Shown here: positions 18,284 through 29,908 of the stretch, in pieces
Layout of the letters: every line of letters begins with the position of its first letter
Position numbering within the stretch: position 1 is the stretch's first letter
Source of the DNA: Phenylobacterium sp.
GTDB taxonomy: Bacteria > Pseudomonadota > Alphaproteobacteria > Caulobacterales > Caulobacteraceae
Reading direction: 5' to 3'
Length of the DNA: 32,109 nucleotides
Assembly: GCF_028290885.1 (NCBI RefSeq)
Contig: NZ_JAQGIZ010000054.1
Location: 1 to 32,109, forward strand
Program-made: the position numbers and the translations under genes
The notes under the pieces: generated by a model
What the model was told of the DNA's origin: nothing
Database searches by the model: none
The model's input: only the letters and a program-made list of their open reading frames with translations

Positions 18284-19189
18284 ATGAGCCTGATCGGGGA
18301 AACCACCGGCAAGCCGGCCGGCGAGATCATCAAGGACGCCACCGACGCCAGCTTCCTGGCCGACGTCGTCGAGGCCTCGCGGGACCAGCCGGTGATCGTC
18401 GACTTCTGGGCGACCTGGTGCGGCCCGTGCCGCCAGCTGGGTCCCGCCCTGGAGAAGGCCGTCACTGCCGCCAAAGGCGCGGTGAAGCTGGTCAAGGTCG
18501 ATATCGACAAGAACCCGGCCTACGCCGGCCAGCTGCGCGTGCAGTCGATCCCGGCGGTGTTCGCCTTCGTCGACGGCAAGCCGGTGGACGGCTTCATGGG
18601 CGCGTTGCCGGACAGCCAGGTGAAGGCCTTCGTCGACAAGCTGGCCAAGGCCGGCAAACGCGGCGGCCCCTCGCCGCTCGACGAGGTGCTCGAACTGGCG
18701 CGGGAATCGCTCGAACTCGGCGACATGGGCGGCGCCGCCCAGGCCTACGCCCAGGTGCTGCAGGCCGACCCGGCCAACGCAAAGGCGCTGGGCGGGCTGG
18801 CGAGGGTCTACCTGGCCTCGGGCGACACCGAGCGGGCCCGCGAGGTCCTGGCCATGGCCCCGCCCGACGCCAAGGACCCCGACCTTGACAGCGTCCGCGC
18901 CGCGCTGACGCTGGCCGCCGAAGCGCCCTCCGAGACCGCCGCCTTCGAGGCCCGGCTGTCGAAGGACCCCGACGACCACGCGGCGCGCTTCGAGCTCGCC
19001 AAGGCGCTCGCCGGCGCCCATAAGCTCGAAAAGGCCGCCGATCAGTTGCTGACCATCATCGAGAAGGACCGCGGCTGGAACGAAGAGGCGGCGCGCAAGC
19101 AGCTGCTGACCGTCTTCGAGGCCGCCGGCCAGATGTCCGAGGTGGCCCGCAACGGACGGCGCCGCCTCTCCGCCATCCTCTTCAGTTGA
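18284..19189 (+). CDS. thioredoxin-TPR protein (CnoX/YbbN-like)
   Basis: VDFWATWCGPCRQLGPALEKAV thioredoxin motif followed by TPR-like helical repeats. Confidence 0.93.
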   Translation: MSLIGETTGKPAGEIIKDATDASFLADVVEASRDQPVIVDFWATWCGPCRQLGPALEKAVTAAKGAVKLVKVDIDKNPAYAGQLRVQSIPAVFAFVDGKPVDGFMGALPDSQVKAFVDKLAKAGKRGGPSPLDEVLELARESLELGDMGGAAQAYAQVLQADPANAKALGGLARVYLASGDTERAREVLAMAPPDAKDPDLDSVRAALTLAAEAPSETAAFEARLSKDPDDHAARFELAKALAGAHKLEKAADQLLTIIEKDRGWNEEAARKQLLTVFEAAGQMSEVARNGRRRLSAILFS

Positions 19190-19209
19190 ACCGCCTGGAG
19201 GGACGCCTC

Positions 19210-19872
19210 ATGTCGGCCTATCGACGCACCGCAGACCTGCCGCAGATGATTCCGGTCTTTCCGCTCGACGGGGCGCTGCTGCTGCCCGGCGGCGACCTGC
19301 CGCTGCAGATTTTCGAGCCGCGCTACCTCAACATGATCGACGACGTGATGGCCGGCGACCGGATCGTCGGCATGATCCAGACCCGCCCGGGCGGCGACCG
19401 CATGCGGCCCAGGCTCTCCGACGTGGGCTGTGCGGGCCGGGTCACCAGCTACGCCGAGACCTCCGACGGCCGCTATCTGATCACCCTCACCGGCGTCTGC
19501 CGCTTCGACGCCAGCGACGAGCTGATCGTCCACGCGCCCTACCGCCAGGTCCGCGCCCGTTACGACCGCTTCGAGGCCGACCTCTGCGAGCAGCACGAAG
19601 CCCTGGCGCCGCTGGCCGCCCGCAACCGTTTCGCCAAGGCGCTCAAGCGCTACCTGAACCGCCGCGAGCTCGACATCGACTGGGACACCGCCCAGGCCGC
19701 CCCGCTGGAGGCGCTGGTCACCAGCCTCGCCATGGGCCTGCCGTTCGAGCCGGCCGAGAAGCAGGCGCTGCTGGAAGCCCCAACGTTGTCCGGCCGCTTC
19801 GAGACGCTCTCGACCCTGCTGGAGATCGACGGCGTGGACGACGGCGATGACGAGGGCCATTCGTTGCAGTAG
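19210..19872 (+). CDS. Lon-protease N-terminal (substrate-binding) domain protein
   Basis: [44 protein letters not shown]. Confidence 0.93.
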   Translation: MSAYRRTADLPQMIPVFPLDGALLLPGGDLPLQIFEPRYLNMIDDVMAGDRIVGMIQTRPGGDRMRPRLSDVGCAGRVTSYAETSDGRYLITLTGVCRFDASDELIVHAPYRQVRARYDRFEADLCEQHEALAPLAARNRFAKALKRYLNRRELDIDWDTAQAAPLEALVTSLAMGLPFEPAEKQALLEAPTLSGRFETLSTLLEIDGVDDGDDEGHSLQ

Positions 19873-19883
19873 GACTGCCCGGC

Positions 19884-20126
19884 ATGACTGAAGCCGCCGC
19901 CCCCATCGCCCCCGTGGCCGCAGAAGACGTCCCAAGCTTGCAGGGCGGGGACGTCGATCCTCGCCTGCTGGAGATCCTGGTCTGCCCGGTGACCCACGGG
20001 CCGCTGGAGTTCGACCGGGCCAAGGGCGAGCTGATCAGCCGCTCCGCCCGCCTCGCCTACCCGATCCGCGACGGGGTGCCGATCATGCTGCCCGAGGAGG
20101 CGCGCGAGCTCACCGATGCCGACTAG
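19884..20126 (+). CDS. Trm112-family protein
   Basis: [49 protein letters not shown]. Confidence 0.93.
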   Translation: MTEAAAPIAPVAAEDVPSLQGGDVDPRLLEILVCPVTHGPLEFDRAKGELISRSARLAYPIRDGVPIMLPEEARELTDAD

Positions 20127-20607
20127 GCTTGGCGGCGGCCGCCGGGACTTCAGCGCCGTGCGCCGGTTCGGCATCGCCCATGTGATCGGCGCGGTCGTCG
20201 TGATCACCACGGGGATCGGCCTGGTCACCTTCGAGGCGGTCCGCAACCGCAACGCCAACATCGCCACCGCCAAGGCCTGGAACATCCAGGGCCCGCCCTG
20301 CCCCGCCCTCACCCAGGCCGAGTTCCAGGCCAAGCGCTACACGGCGCTGAAGACCTTCGACTACGACGGCATCGCCATCGGCCGCACCGCCGGCGACGCC
20401 AACTGCTCGGATATCAAGGAAGCCGGCGGCAGGGGCCTGGGAACCGACAAGGTCTGCCAGTTCACCAGCCCGGCGACCCTGACGGTCGTCTCGAAGGCCG
20501 GGTCATACTTCTTCGTCCCCGGCGCAGGGCAGCCCGCCAGCCTGATCATCCACCGCGACGTCCCCCGCTGCGTCATGGCGTCGAACTTCACATTGCAGAC
20601 CGAGTAG
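20116..20607 (+). CDS. membrane-anchored protein of unknown function
   Basis: 163-aa ORF overlapping the Trm112 gene end; one N-terminal TM; codon pattern consistent with coding. Confidence 0.7.
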   Translation: MPTRLGGGRRDFSAVRRFGIAHVIGAVVVITTGIGLVTFEAVRNRNANIATAKAWNIQGPPCPALTQAEFQAKRYTALKTFDYDGIAIGRTAGDANCSDIKEAGGRGLGTDKVCQFTSPATLTVVSKAGSYFFVPGAGQPASLIIHRDVPRCVMASNFTLQTE

Positions 20608-20617
20608 TGCAACACCA

Positions 20618-20811
20618 CCTCCTCTCCCCCGGCGAAGCCGAGAGGGGAGAGGGTAGGGAGAGGGGCGACGCCGAACGCCGTGATCCGCCGATGGTCCAGC
20701 CATGACGCACGGCGACGACGCCGATCCTCGTGTGACCATCGGGAGAGTCCGAGAGGCTCCAGCCGCCCCTCTCCCTACCCTCTCCCCTCTCGCTTCGCGG
20801 GGGGAGAGGAG
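20618..20811. repeat. long inverted-repeat element between convergent genes
   Basis: Arms 20618-20666 and 20764-20811 are near-perfect reverse complements (gagaggggagagggtagggagaggggcg core); nested 9-bp IR ccgatggtc/gaccatcgg (20688-20696/20734-20742). Confidence 0.9.
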
Positions 20812-20988
20812 TCGGGTCTCGCATGCCCCGTCTTCAGAATGGGAGCCCCTTAAACCTCATGGCGAGATTGCAGCTTGGGTTTGGGGGCTGGTCAAGGACG
20901 CTGCCCTGGGCAGCGCCGCCCCGCGGCGAGGGCTGCGCGCTCGTCCTTGAGCAGACCCGAAGCCCAAGCAAAGATGGCCGCCGTGGTT

Positions 20989-21510
20989 TTAAGGATCGGG
21001 GTGTTTGGCGGCGATGATCACTGGGCCATCAGCCGTTGTGCCCGGTTCGCCAGGCGGCCAGCAGCCCCGCGCCCGATACCGCCACCCATTAAACTCAATC
21101 GCGGCAGTGCAGCCTTCAAGGTTGCCGCCGCCCTGTTGCCACGTGGACAGGTCCCGCCATCCGTTGTGTCTGGTTCGCAGCACTCTGATTGGTAAGCGAG
21201 TGGCGGGAGTGTTTCCGATAACGGCGAAGCCGCGAGCTGTTTGCCTGACGACTAGGGTGCTGCAACCGCCCGTACCGCACCAACCACTGGCGGGGAAATA
21301 CACAACGGCATCCCTCAAGCCGTCGCCATTCAGATCAATCCAGGCGACCTTGTAGTTAGCGCTCGCGACACTCTCATCCGTAATGCGGAGAAAGCGGCCG
21401 AGGGCGTGACGCATGCCACGATCTGCTCTGTCATCTTTGGCTGCGGCTGTATGCGTCGCTGTGAACAGCAGCATGAACGCGCCGGTGAGGACCTTGTGTC
21501 GAAGGGGCAC
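20989..21510 (-). CDS. secreted protein with FG-GAP/VCBS-like segment, unknown function
   Basis: Signal peptide MPLRHKVLTGAFMLLFTATHTAAA; WIDLNGDGLRDAVVYF calcium-loop-like motif. Confidence 0.7.
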   Translation of the reverse strand: MPLRHKVLTGAFMLLFTATHTAAAKDDRADRGMRHALGRFLRITDESVASANYKVAWIDLNGDGLRDAVVYFPASGWCGTGGCSTLVVRQTARGFAVIGNTPATRLPIRVLRTRHNGWRDLSTWQQGGGNLEGCTAAIEFNGWRYRARGCWPPGEPGTTADGPVIIAAKHPDP

Positions 21511-22772
21511 TACAGCGCCTCACCCCTGAGCAGCCGCGGTAGATCCCCCACCGCCCCACCCGCCTCGGTCATGAAGAACCGTCGCGCCGGGCCGATACGG
21601 TTCACCGCGGCCATCCACGCTCCCCGCGCCAGCCGCAGCAACGGATTGTCGTTGGAGAACAGGCGGACGAAGGCGTCCATGCCGGCCGAGAGGGTGACGG
21701 TGTCGAACCTGCGCCAGGCGGCGTAGCGCTCCAGCACGGCCTCCGAGCCGATGTCCTCGCCTAGGCGCGAGGCCTCGACCAGCACCTGCGCCAGCGCCGC
21801 CGCGCCCTTCAGGCCGAGGTTCAGCCCCTGGCCGGCGATCGGGTGCACCCCATGCGCCGCGTCGCCCAGCAAGGCGGCGCGGGGGGCCACGAACCGCTCG
21901 GCGAGCTGCAGGCTGAGCGGATAGGTGAACACCGGCCCCTCGACGGTCGCCTCACCCAGGAAGTCGCCGAACCGGCGCTGCAGGTGGGCGTGGAACACCT
22001 CCGGGCGGGCGGCCTTCAGCGCCGCGCCCCGGCGGCTGCTCTCGGTCCAGACCAGGCTCGCCCGGTCGCCGGTCAGCGGCAGGATGGCGAACGGGCCGCC
22101 GGGCAGGAAGTATTCGTGCGCCACGCCCCCGTGCGGCCGCTCCAGGCGCACAGTCGCCACCACGCCGGTCTGCGGATAGTCCCAGCCGACCGCGCCGATC
22201 CCGGCCTCGGTGCGGATCACCGAGCCGCGGCCCTCGGCGCCCACGGCGACCGGCGCACGCAATTCCCGCCCGTCGGCCAGCCTCACCACCGCCTCGCGCG
22301 GCCCGAACGTGGCGCGCGCCACCTTCGCCGGGGCCAGCACTTCGATGCCGGCGTCCATCACGGCTCCCGCGAGCGCGGCGCGGATGTGGCGGTTCTCCAG
22401 CAGGTAGCCCAGCGGCTCGCCGTCGGATGAGTCGGCGATCTCGGCCGAATCGAAGCGCAGGAAGAAGGGGCTGGGGCCATGCGCCGCCGCGCCGGGCGTC
22501 TGGCCGTCGGTGACCAGGATCTGCTCGATCCGCTGGGCGTACGGCTCCAGCGCCGCGCCGACCCCCAGCGCGCGCCACTGGCGGAAGGCCGCGTAGGCGA
22601 TGGCCGAGGCGCGTCCATCGAAGGTCGGCGCAACTTGTGCATCGAACACCACCGGGTCGATCAACACCGGCTTGAGGCCCGCCTGGTTCAGCGCCAGCGC
22701 CAGCGTCGCGCCCGCGATGCCGGCCCCGGCGATGATCACGTCGACATCCTCAGGCGCGCCGGCGTTCGCCAT
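21510..22772 (-). CDS. UbiH/UbiF/VisC-family FAD-dependent hydroxylase
   Basis: DVIIAGAGIAGATLALAL, GAEGRGSVIRTEAGIG, LLGDAAHGVHPIAGQGLNLGLKG. Confidence 0.94.
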   Translation of the reverse strand: MANAGAPEDVDVIIAGAGIAGATLALALNQAGLKPVLIDPVVFDAQVAPTFDGRASAIAYAAFRQWRALGVGAALEPYAQRIEQILVTDGQTPGAAAHGPSPFFLRFDSAEIADSSDGEPLGYLLENRHIRAALAGAVMDAGIEVLAPAKVARATFGPREAVVRLADGRELRAPVAVGAEGRGSVIRTEAGIGAVGWDYPQTGVVATVRLERPHGGVAHEYFLPGGPFAILPLTGDRASLVWTESSRRGAALKAARPEVFHAHLQRRFGDFLGEATVEGPVFTYPLSLQLAERFVAPRAALLGDAAHGVHPIAGQGLNLGLKGAAALAQVLVEASRLGEDIGSEAVLERYAAWRRFDTVTLSAGMDAFVRLFSNDNPLLRLARGAWMAAVNRIGPARRFFMTEAGGAVGDLPRLLRGEAL

Positions 22773-22775
22773 GCC

Positions 22776-23573
22776 TCAGCCCTCCGCTTCGTCCTCGACG
22801 AAGCCCATGATGTGGAAGCCGGCGTCCACGTGGATCAGCTCGCCGGTGGTCGACCGTCCGAGGTCGGAGAGCAGCCAGAGCGCCGCGCCGGCCACGCCCT
22901 CCATGGAGGTGTTTTCCTGCATCGCCGAGAGGGAGCGGCCCTTGGCCAGCATCGCCCGGCCGCCCTGGATGCCGGCCAGCGACAGCGTCCGCATGGCCCC
23001 GGGCGAAAGCGCGTTCACCCGGATGCCCTTGGGCCCCAGGTCGCGGGCGGCGTAGCGGGCGGCGGCCTCCAGCCCGGCCTTGGCGACGCCCATGGTGTTG
23101 TAGTTCGGGATCGCCCGCTCCGAGCCCATGTAGGTCAGGGTGACGATGGACCCGCCGTTCGGCATCAGGGCCGCGGCGCGCCGGCAGCAGTCGGCGAAGC
23201 TATAGACCGAGATTTCCATCGCCTGCAGGAAGCCGGCGCGGTTGGCGTTCTCCACGAACGAGCCGCTGATCTGGTCCTTCGGGGCGAAGGCGATGGCGTG
23301 CACGAAGAAGTCGATGGTCCCGAAGGCCTTCTCGACCGTGGCGAAGCCCGCATCCATCGAGGCGTCGTCGGTGACGTCGACGGGCGCCAGCACCTTCACC
23401 CCGATGCTCTCGGCCAGCGGCTGCACGCGCCGCTGCATGCCGGGCAGGTGCAGGAAGGCCATCTCCGCGCCCTGGGCGGCCAGCTGGCTGGCGATCCCCC
23501 AGGCGATCGACTGGTGGTTGGCGACGCCGGTGACGATCCCGCGCTTGCCGCGCATGAGCTCACCCTTGGGCAT
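22776..23573 (-). CDS. fabI: enoyl-[acyl-carrier-protein] reductase (NADH)
   Basis: RGIVTGVANHQSIAWGIASQLAAQGAEMAF; YNTMGVAKAGLEAAARYAARDLGPKGIRVNALSPG. Confidence 0.94.
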   Translation of the reverse strand: MPKGELMRGKRGIVTGVANHQSIAWGIASQLAAQGAEMAFLHLPGMQRRVQPLAESIGVKVLAPVDVTDDASMDAGFATVEKAFGTIDFFVHAIAFAPKDQISGSFVENANRAGFLQAMEISVYSFADCCRRAAALMPNGGSIVTLTYMGSERAIPNYNTMGVAKAGLEAAARYAARDLGPKGIRVNALSPGAMRTLSLAGIQGGRAMLAKGRSLSAMQENTSMEGVAGAALWLLSDLGRSTTGELIHVDAGFHIMGFVEDEAEG

Positions 23574-23707
23574 CTGGTACTCGTCTGCCACGTGGCGTCT
23601 CCCGTCGTTTCCCTCCACGGTTTGTGGCCGGGCCCCGCCGGTTAGGCAAGCGGCCATCGCCCCTTCAATTTTGGCGCTCGGACGCTCATAGGGGGCCTGG
23701 AACCCTG

Positions 23708-25482
23708 ATGATCGACGTCCCTTTCCTGTCGCCGCCGCGCAGGTGGCCGGCCCGCTTGCTGGGCGCCCTCCGCCGGCGCGTGCGGACCAGCGAGCTGTGG
23801 CTGATCATGCTCTCGGTGGGCGTCGGCGCGGCGGCCGGGCTGCTGGCCGTCTTCCAGAGCCGCATCGCACACGCGCTGCAGCAGGTGCTCTACGGGATCG
23901 GCGAGGCCGACCATCTGAGCGCGGTCGCGCGGATCGACCCCCTGCAGGCCTTGTGGCTGCCGGTGGGCGGCCTCGCGCTGGGGCTGTTCACATGGGCGGT
24001 CAGCCGCCGGCGCTCCACCCCCCTGGTGGACGTGGTCGAGGCGAACGCGTTGCACGGCGGCGTGCTCGGTCTCGCCGACAGCCTGATCGTCTGCGTCCAG
24101 ACCGTGCTCTCCAACGGGGTCGGCGCCTCGGTTGGGCTGGAAGCGGCCTACGCCCAGGCCGGCGGGGGCGTGGCCTCCTTCGCCGGCAGCCGCCTCAAGC
24201 TCCGTCGCCACGACCTGCGCATCCTGGTGGGCGCGGGCGCCGGCGCGGCGATCGGGGCGGCGTTCGGGGCGCCCCTCACCGGCGCCTTCTATGCGTTCGA
24301 GATCGTTATCGGCTCCTACACGCCCTCCGCCATCGCCCCTGTCGCGGCGGCGTGCCTGGCGGGAGTCTGGGCGGCCAAGGGGATGGGCGGCGTGCCCTAC
24401 TCCATCGGGATCAAAGCCCAGCACGCGCCGGACGCGGTCGGCTACCTGCTCTATGCGGGCCTTGGGCTGATCTGCGCCCTGGTCGGCGTGGCGATCATGC
24501 AGCTCGTGGCGGTCGTGGACCGCACGGTCCGGCGCTCGCCGATCCCGACGCCGCTGCGGCCCGCGCTCGGCGGCGTGCTGCTCGGCGGTCTGGCGATCAT
24601 CTCGCCGCAGACCTTGTCGGCCGGACACGGCGCCCTGCACCTCGATCTGGCGGTGGGCATGCCGCTGACGATCCTGGGTGTTGTATTCCTCATGAAGACC
24701 GCGGCCTCGGTGGTGTCGCTGGGCTTCGGGTTCCGCGGCGGCCTGTTCTTCGCCTCCCTGTTCCTCGGGTCGCTGCTCGGCCAGGTGTACGCGGGCCTCG
24801 CCGACCTCACGCCGCTGACCGAAAGGCTGACGCCGGAGAACGCCGCCCTGGTGGGCATGGGCGCGCTCGCGGTCTCGATCGTCGGCGGCCCGCTGACCAT
24901 GTCCTTCCTGGTGCTGGAGACCACCGGCGACTTTGGCGTCGCCGCCGCAACGCTTGCGGCGGCCCTGATCGCCTCGACCGTGGTGCGGGAGCGCTTCGGC
25001 TACAGCTTCTCGACCTGGCGGCTGCACCTGCGCGGCGAAACCATCCGCAGCGCCCGCGACGTCGGCTGGGTGCGCAGCCTCACCGCCGGGCGGATGATGC
25101 GGCCCGACCCGCAGACCGTGCCGGCCACCACCACGGTCGAGGCGTTCCGCCAGCGGTTCCCGCTGGGCTCGGCCTCGCGGGTGCTGCTGCTGGACGACAC
25201 CGGCCGTTATGCGGGCGTCCTGATCACCGCCGACGCCTATGCGGAGAACGTCAATCCGCAGGCCGCCGTCGCGGCCTTGGCGATCAGCAAGGACCTGGCG
25301 CTATCGCCCGAGATGAACATCAAGGCGGTGATGCGGCTCTTCGAGTCCAGCGGCACGGACGAGCTGGCGGTGGTCGACGAGGAGCGCCGCGTGCTGGGCC
25401 TGCTGGCCGAGGCCTATGTCGTGCGCCGCTACGCCACCGAACTCGAGCGCCAGCAGCTCGACCTCTACGGCGAAGCCAAGCC

Positions 25483-25486
<4 letters not shown>
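23708..25486 (+). CDS. CLC-family chloride channel/transporter with CBS domains, divergent selectivity motifs
   Basis: [65 protein letters not shown]-terminal tandem CBS-like region. Confidence 0.9.
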
Positions 25487-26694
<1,208 letters not shown>

Positions 26695-26718
26695 GGTTTC
26701 TTCCCGAATCCCCCGGCT

Positions 26719-27234
26719 CTACGGCCGCTGATAAAGGCCGACCCGAAGGTCGGCCGCCCAATAGATGGGCGTTCCGTCGGCTTCCAACACCCCGTCGCCG
26801 ATCCCCATGACCAGGCGCCGGTTGATGACCCGCTTCATATCCACCTTGTAGGTGACCTTTTTGATAGCGGGCGTCACCTCGCCCCCGAACTTCACCTCGC
26901 TGCAGCCGAGCGCCCGGCCGCGGCCCTTGCCGCCGATCCAGCCCAGGTAGAAGCCGACCAGCTGCCAGAGCGCGTCGAGGCCGAGGCTGCCCGGCATGAC
27001 CGGGTCGCCGATGAAGTGGCAGGCGAAGAACCAGAGGCTCGGATCGATGTCGAACTCGGCCTCGATGTAGCCCTTGCCGTGGGCGCCGCCGTCGTCGCTG
27101 ATCTTGGTGATGCGGTCGAACAGCAGCATCGGCGGCGACGGCAGCTGGGCGTTGCCCGGCCCGTACATCTCGCCGCGCGCGCAGGTCATGAGCTCGTCGA
27201 AGCTGTAGTGATCCTTGGCCTTGGCGTCGATCAT
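26719..27234 (-). CDS. fabA: 3-hydroxydecanoyl-ACP dehydratase/isomerase
   Basis: [60 protein letters not shown]. Confidence 0.97.
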   Translation of the reverse strand: MIDAKAKDHYSFDELMTCARGEMYGPGNAQLPSPPMLLFDRITKISDDGGAHGKGYIEAEFDIDPSLWFFACHFIGDPVMPGSLGLDALWQLVGFYLGWIGGKGRGRALGCSEVKFGGEVTPAIKKVTYKVDMKRVINRRLVMGIGDGVLEADGTPIYWAADLRVGLYQRP

Positions 27235-27296
27235 CTGCCGTTCCGTATCCTTTAGGGGTCTGAGGCCCTAGCAGAGCCGACCCCGGCGCTCAATGC

Positions 27297-27336
27297 CAGG
27301 CTCGTGGGGCAGGCTCGTGGGGCGGGCTCACGAGCC
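27297..27336 (-). terminator. 13-bp tandem repeat plus hairpin at the end of the SH3-like gene
   Basis: caggctcgtgggg x2 (27297-27309, 27310-27322); ggctcgtg (27312-27319)/cacgagcc (27329-27336) stem. Confidence 0.5.
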
Positions 27337-27885
27337 CGGCTGGCGACACTGCGGACCGTCCGTGGTGCCCCAGAGCGCGCCTTCGCGCACCCAACCGGAA
27401 GCGTGGTCGGCCCGCACCCGGCACCAGCCCTTGCGGCAGCGGTCCAACGCGGCCAGCGAGCGGGGGTTCAAATAGGCCACGGGCCTGGCGCCGTCCTTGG
27501 GCTTCTGCAGCAGGGGCGCGGCGGCCTGGCTGGTGTTCATGGTCATCCGCCGCCCGTCGGTGACGCGCTTGTGCACCCAGGCGAGCGCGCCCTCGGGATC
27601 GCAGACGCGGCGCCACTCGGCGGTCTCCGCAATCACCTGCAGCGGCAGGCCTCGGACCGTGTAGACCCAGAGCAGCTTGTGGTCGTCGCCGGGGCCGGCG
27701 CGGGCGTTCACCTTGTCGAATTTCAGGGAGACGTAGCGTGGCACCGGCATGCCGGACGGCGTCTGCCGCTCGGCCGCCTGGGCGGCTGCGGCCAGGCCGA
27801 GCGCGGCCAGCAGGCCGAGCGCCGAGGCTTTCAGCAGCCGCGGTCGCATCCTCACCAATTCAATAGCCTCGCCTTGGCCGCCCAT
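27328..27885 (-). CDS. exported bacterial SH3-like domain protein
   Basis: Signal-peptide-like N-terminus; YVSLKFDKVNARAGPGDDHKLLWVYTVRGLPLQVIAETAEWRRVCDPEGALAWVHK. Confidence 0.88.
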   Translation of the reverse strand: MGGQGEAIELVRMRPRLLKASALGLLAALGLAAAAQAAERQTPSGMPVPRYVSLKFDKVNARAGPGDDHKLLWVYTVRGLPLQVIAETAEWRRVCDPEGALAWVHKRVTDGRRMTMNTSQAAAPLLQKPKDGARPVAYLNPRSLAALDRCRKGWCRVRADHASGWVREGALWGTTDGPQCRQPGS

Positions 27886-27994
27886 GACGCCTTTGCTAGA
27901 GGTGCTGAGAACACGACGCGCCGGGGAAGCGGCGCGGGTAACGCCCCCTTGTCACGTCGCCCCTTTTCGAGTCGACCCCAATCTCAAGTCACAC

Positions 27995-28981
27995 ATGGCA
28001 GCCCGCAAGCCGAAAGTCATCGTCACGCGAAAGCTCCCCGATCCGGTGGAGACGCGGATGCGTGAGCTGTTCGACACCGAGCTCAACCTGACTGACGCCC
28101 CGATGACCCGCGCGCAGCTCTCCGACGCGGTGGGGCGCGCCGACGTGCTGGCGCCGACCATCACCGACAAGATCGATGCGACCCTCCTGGAAAAGGCCGG
28201 GCCGAAGCTGAAGCTGATCGCCAGCTTCGGAGCCGGCGTCGATCACGTGGACGTCGCCGCGGCCAACGCCAGGGGGATCACCGTCACCAACACCCCGGGC
28301 GTGCTCACCGAGGACACCGCCGACCTGACCATGGCGCTGATCATGGCTGTCGCCCGCCGCATCGTGGAAGGCGCCAACGTCGCCCAGGCCGGCGGCTTCA
28401 CCGGCTGGACGCCCACCTGGATGATGGGCCATCGGATCACCGGCAAGCGGCTGGGCATCATCGGCATGGGCCGCATCGGCCAGGCGGTAGCGCGGCGCGC
28501 GCGCGCCTTCGGCCTGCAGATCCACTACCACAATCGAAAGCCGGTCAGCCCGCGGATCGCCGAGGAGCTGGGGGCCACCTACTGGGAAAGCCTCGACCAG
28601 ATGCTGGCGCGGATGGACATCGTCTCGGTCCACTCGCCGCACACGCCGGCCACCTATCACCTGCTCTCCGCGCGTCGGCTGAAGCTGCTGCAGCCCCACG
28701 CCATCCTGATCAACACCGCCCGCGGCGAGATCATCGACGAGACGGCGCTGACCGAGCTGCTGGCGCAGGGCGCGATCGGCGGGGCGGGCCTGGACGTCTT
28801 CGAGTTCGAGCCCCGGATCAACCCGAAGCTGCTCAAGCTCCCCAACGCCGTCCTGCTGCCGCACATGGGCTCGGCCACCATCGAGGGCCGCATCGACATG
28901 GGCGAGAAGGTGATCATCAACATCCGCACCTGGATGGACGGTCACAAGCCGCCGGACCGGGTGATCCCGTCGATGATGTGA
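27995..28981 (+). CDS. D-isomer-specific 2-hydroxyacid dehydrogenase (glyoxylate/hydroxypyruvate reductase-like)
   Basis: GKRLGIIGMGRIGQAVARRARAFGLQIHYHNRKP; LINTARGEIIDETAL; LPHMGSATIEGR. Confidence 0.94.
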   Translation: MAARKPKVIVTRKLPDPVETRMRELFDTELNLTDAPMTRAQLSDAVGRADVLAPTITDKIDATLLEKAGPKLKLIASFGAGVDHVDVAAANARGITVTNTPGVLTEDTADLTMALIMAVARRIVEGANVAQAGGFTGWTPTWMMGHRITGKRLGIIGMGRIGQAVARRARAFGLQIHYHNRKPVSPRIAEELGATYWESLDQMLARMDIVSVHSPHTPATYHLLSARRLKLLQPHAILINTARGEIIDETALTELLAQGAIGGAGLDVFEFEPRINPKLLKLPNAVLLPHMGSATIEGRIDMGEKVIINIRTWMDGHKPPDRVIPSMM

Positions 28982-28982
28982 C

Positions 28983-29126
28983 TGTCTTCCCCCGGTACGG
29001 GGGAAGTGGCCCGACAGCCCCTTGGCTGGAGGGTCGATGGGGGAAGTCTTCCGGCGCCTTATACACCTCCTCCATTGTCGCCCGCCTTCGGCTTTGGCGA
29101 CATTTCCCCAGTACCGGGGGAAGACA
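28983..29126. repeat. inverted-repeat element between convergent genes, overlapping the moeB/thiF 3' end
   Basis: tgtcttcccccggtacgggggaagtg (28983-29008) vs reverse complement of 29101-29126, 2 mismatches. Confidence 0.88.
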
Positions 29127-29871
29127 TGTTCCCGCACACCGGGCAGTCCGGGTCCGCGCCCACCTTCACAGTCCGCGTCTCGCCCGACAGCGCGTCGTAG
29201 ATCAGCAGCCGGCCCAGCAGCGGCTCGCCCGCGCCGGCGATCAGCTTGATCGCCTCCAGCGCCATCATCGAGCCGACGACGCCGGCCAGAGCGCCCACCA
29301 CGCCCACCGCGACACAGGTCTCGGCGTCGGGCGGGATCTCGGGGACCAGGCAGCGGTAGCAGGGCTGGCGGCCGAACACCCCCACCTGGCCGGTCCAGCG
29401 GCCGATGGCGCCGGAGATCAGCGGCTTGCCATGCCGCACGCAGGCGGCGTTCACCTCATAGCGGACGGCGAAGTCGTCGGTGCCGTCGAGCACCATGTCG
29501 ACGCCCTCCACCAGCTCGTCGGCGGTCGAGGCGTCGAAGGCGCCGTTGTAGCCGGCCACGAAAATGTGCGGATTGAGCGCCGCCAGCCGGTCGGCGGCGG
29601 TCTCGGCTTTGGAGCGGCCGACATCCTCCTCGGCGTAGAGGATCTGCCTTTGCAGGTTCGAGCGGTCGACGTCGTCCGGGTCGATCACGAAGAGGGCGCC
29701 CACGCCGGCGGCCGCCAGGTAGAGGGCCGCGGGCGAGCCCAGGCCGCCGGCGCCGACGACCAGCGCGCTCGCGGCCTTCAGCTTCTGCTGGCCGGGCCCG
29801 CCCACCTCGCGCAGCACCAGGTGGCGGGCGTAGCGTTCGATCTCGACGTCGGTGAACACCATGACAGCCAT
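29059..29871 (-). CDS. ThiF/MoeB-family adenylyltransferase
   Basis: RYARHLVLREVGGPGQQKLKAASALVVGAGGLGSPAALYLAAAGVG; DGTDDFAVRY; CYRCLVPE; CPVCG. Confidence 0.94.
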   Translation of the reverse strand: MAVMVFTDVEIERYARHLVLREVGGPGQQKLKAASALVVGAGGLGSPAALYLAAAGVGALFVIDPDDVDRSNLQRQILYAEEDVGRSKAETAADRLAALNPHIFVAGYNGAFDASTADELVEGVDMVLDGTDDFAVRYEVNAACVRHGKPLISGAIGRWTGQVGVFGRQPCYRCLVPEIPPDAETCVAVGVVGALAGVVGSMMALEAIKLIAGAGEPLLGRLLIYDALSGETRTVKVGADPDCPVCGNMSSPGTGEMSPKPKAGDNGGGV

Positions 29872-29908
29872 CTTGGCCGGAAGGCCCTGGCACGCAAGCC
29901 GTCGTGAA

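Noticed and set aside
23642-25027. 461-aa minus-strand ORF opposite the CLC gene
   Set aside because: Antisense frame with no protein-like features.
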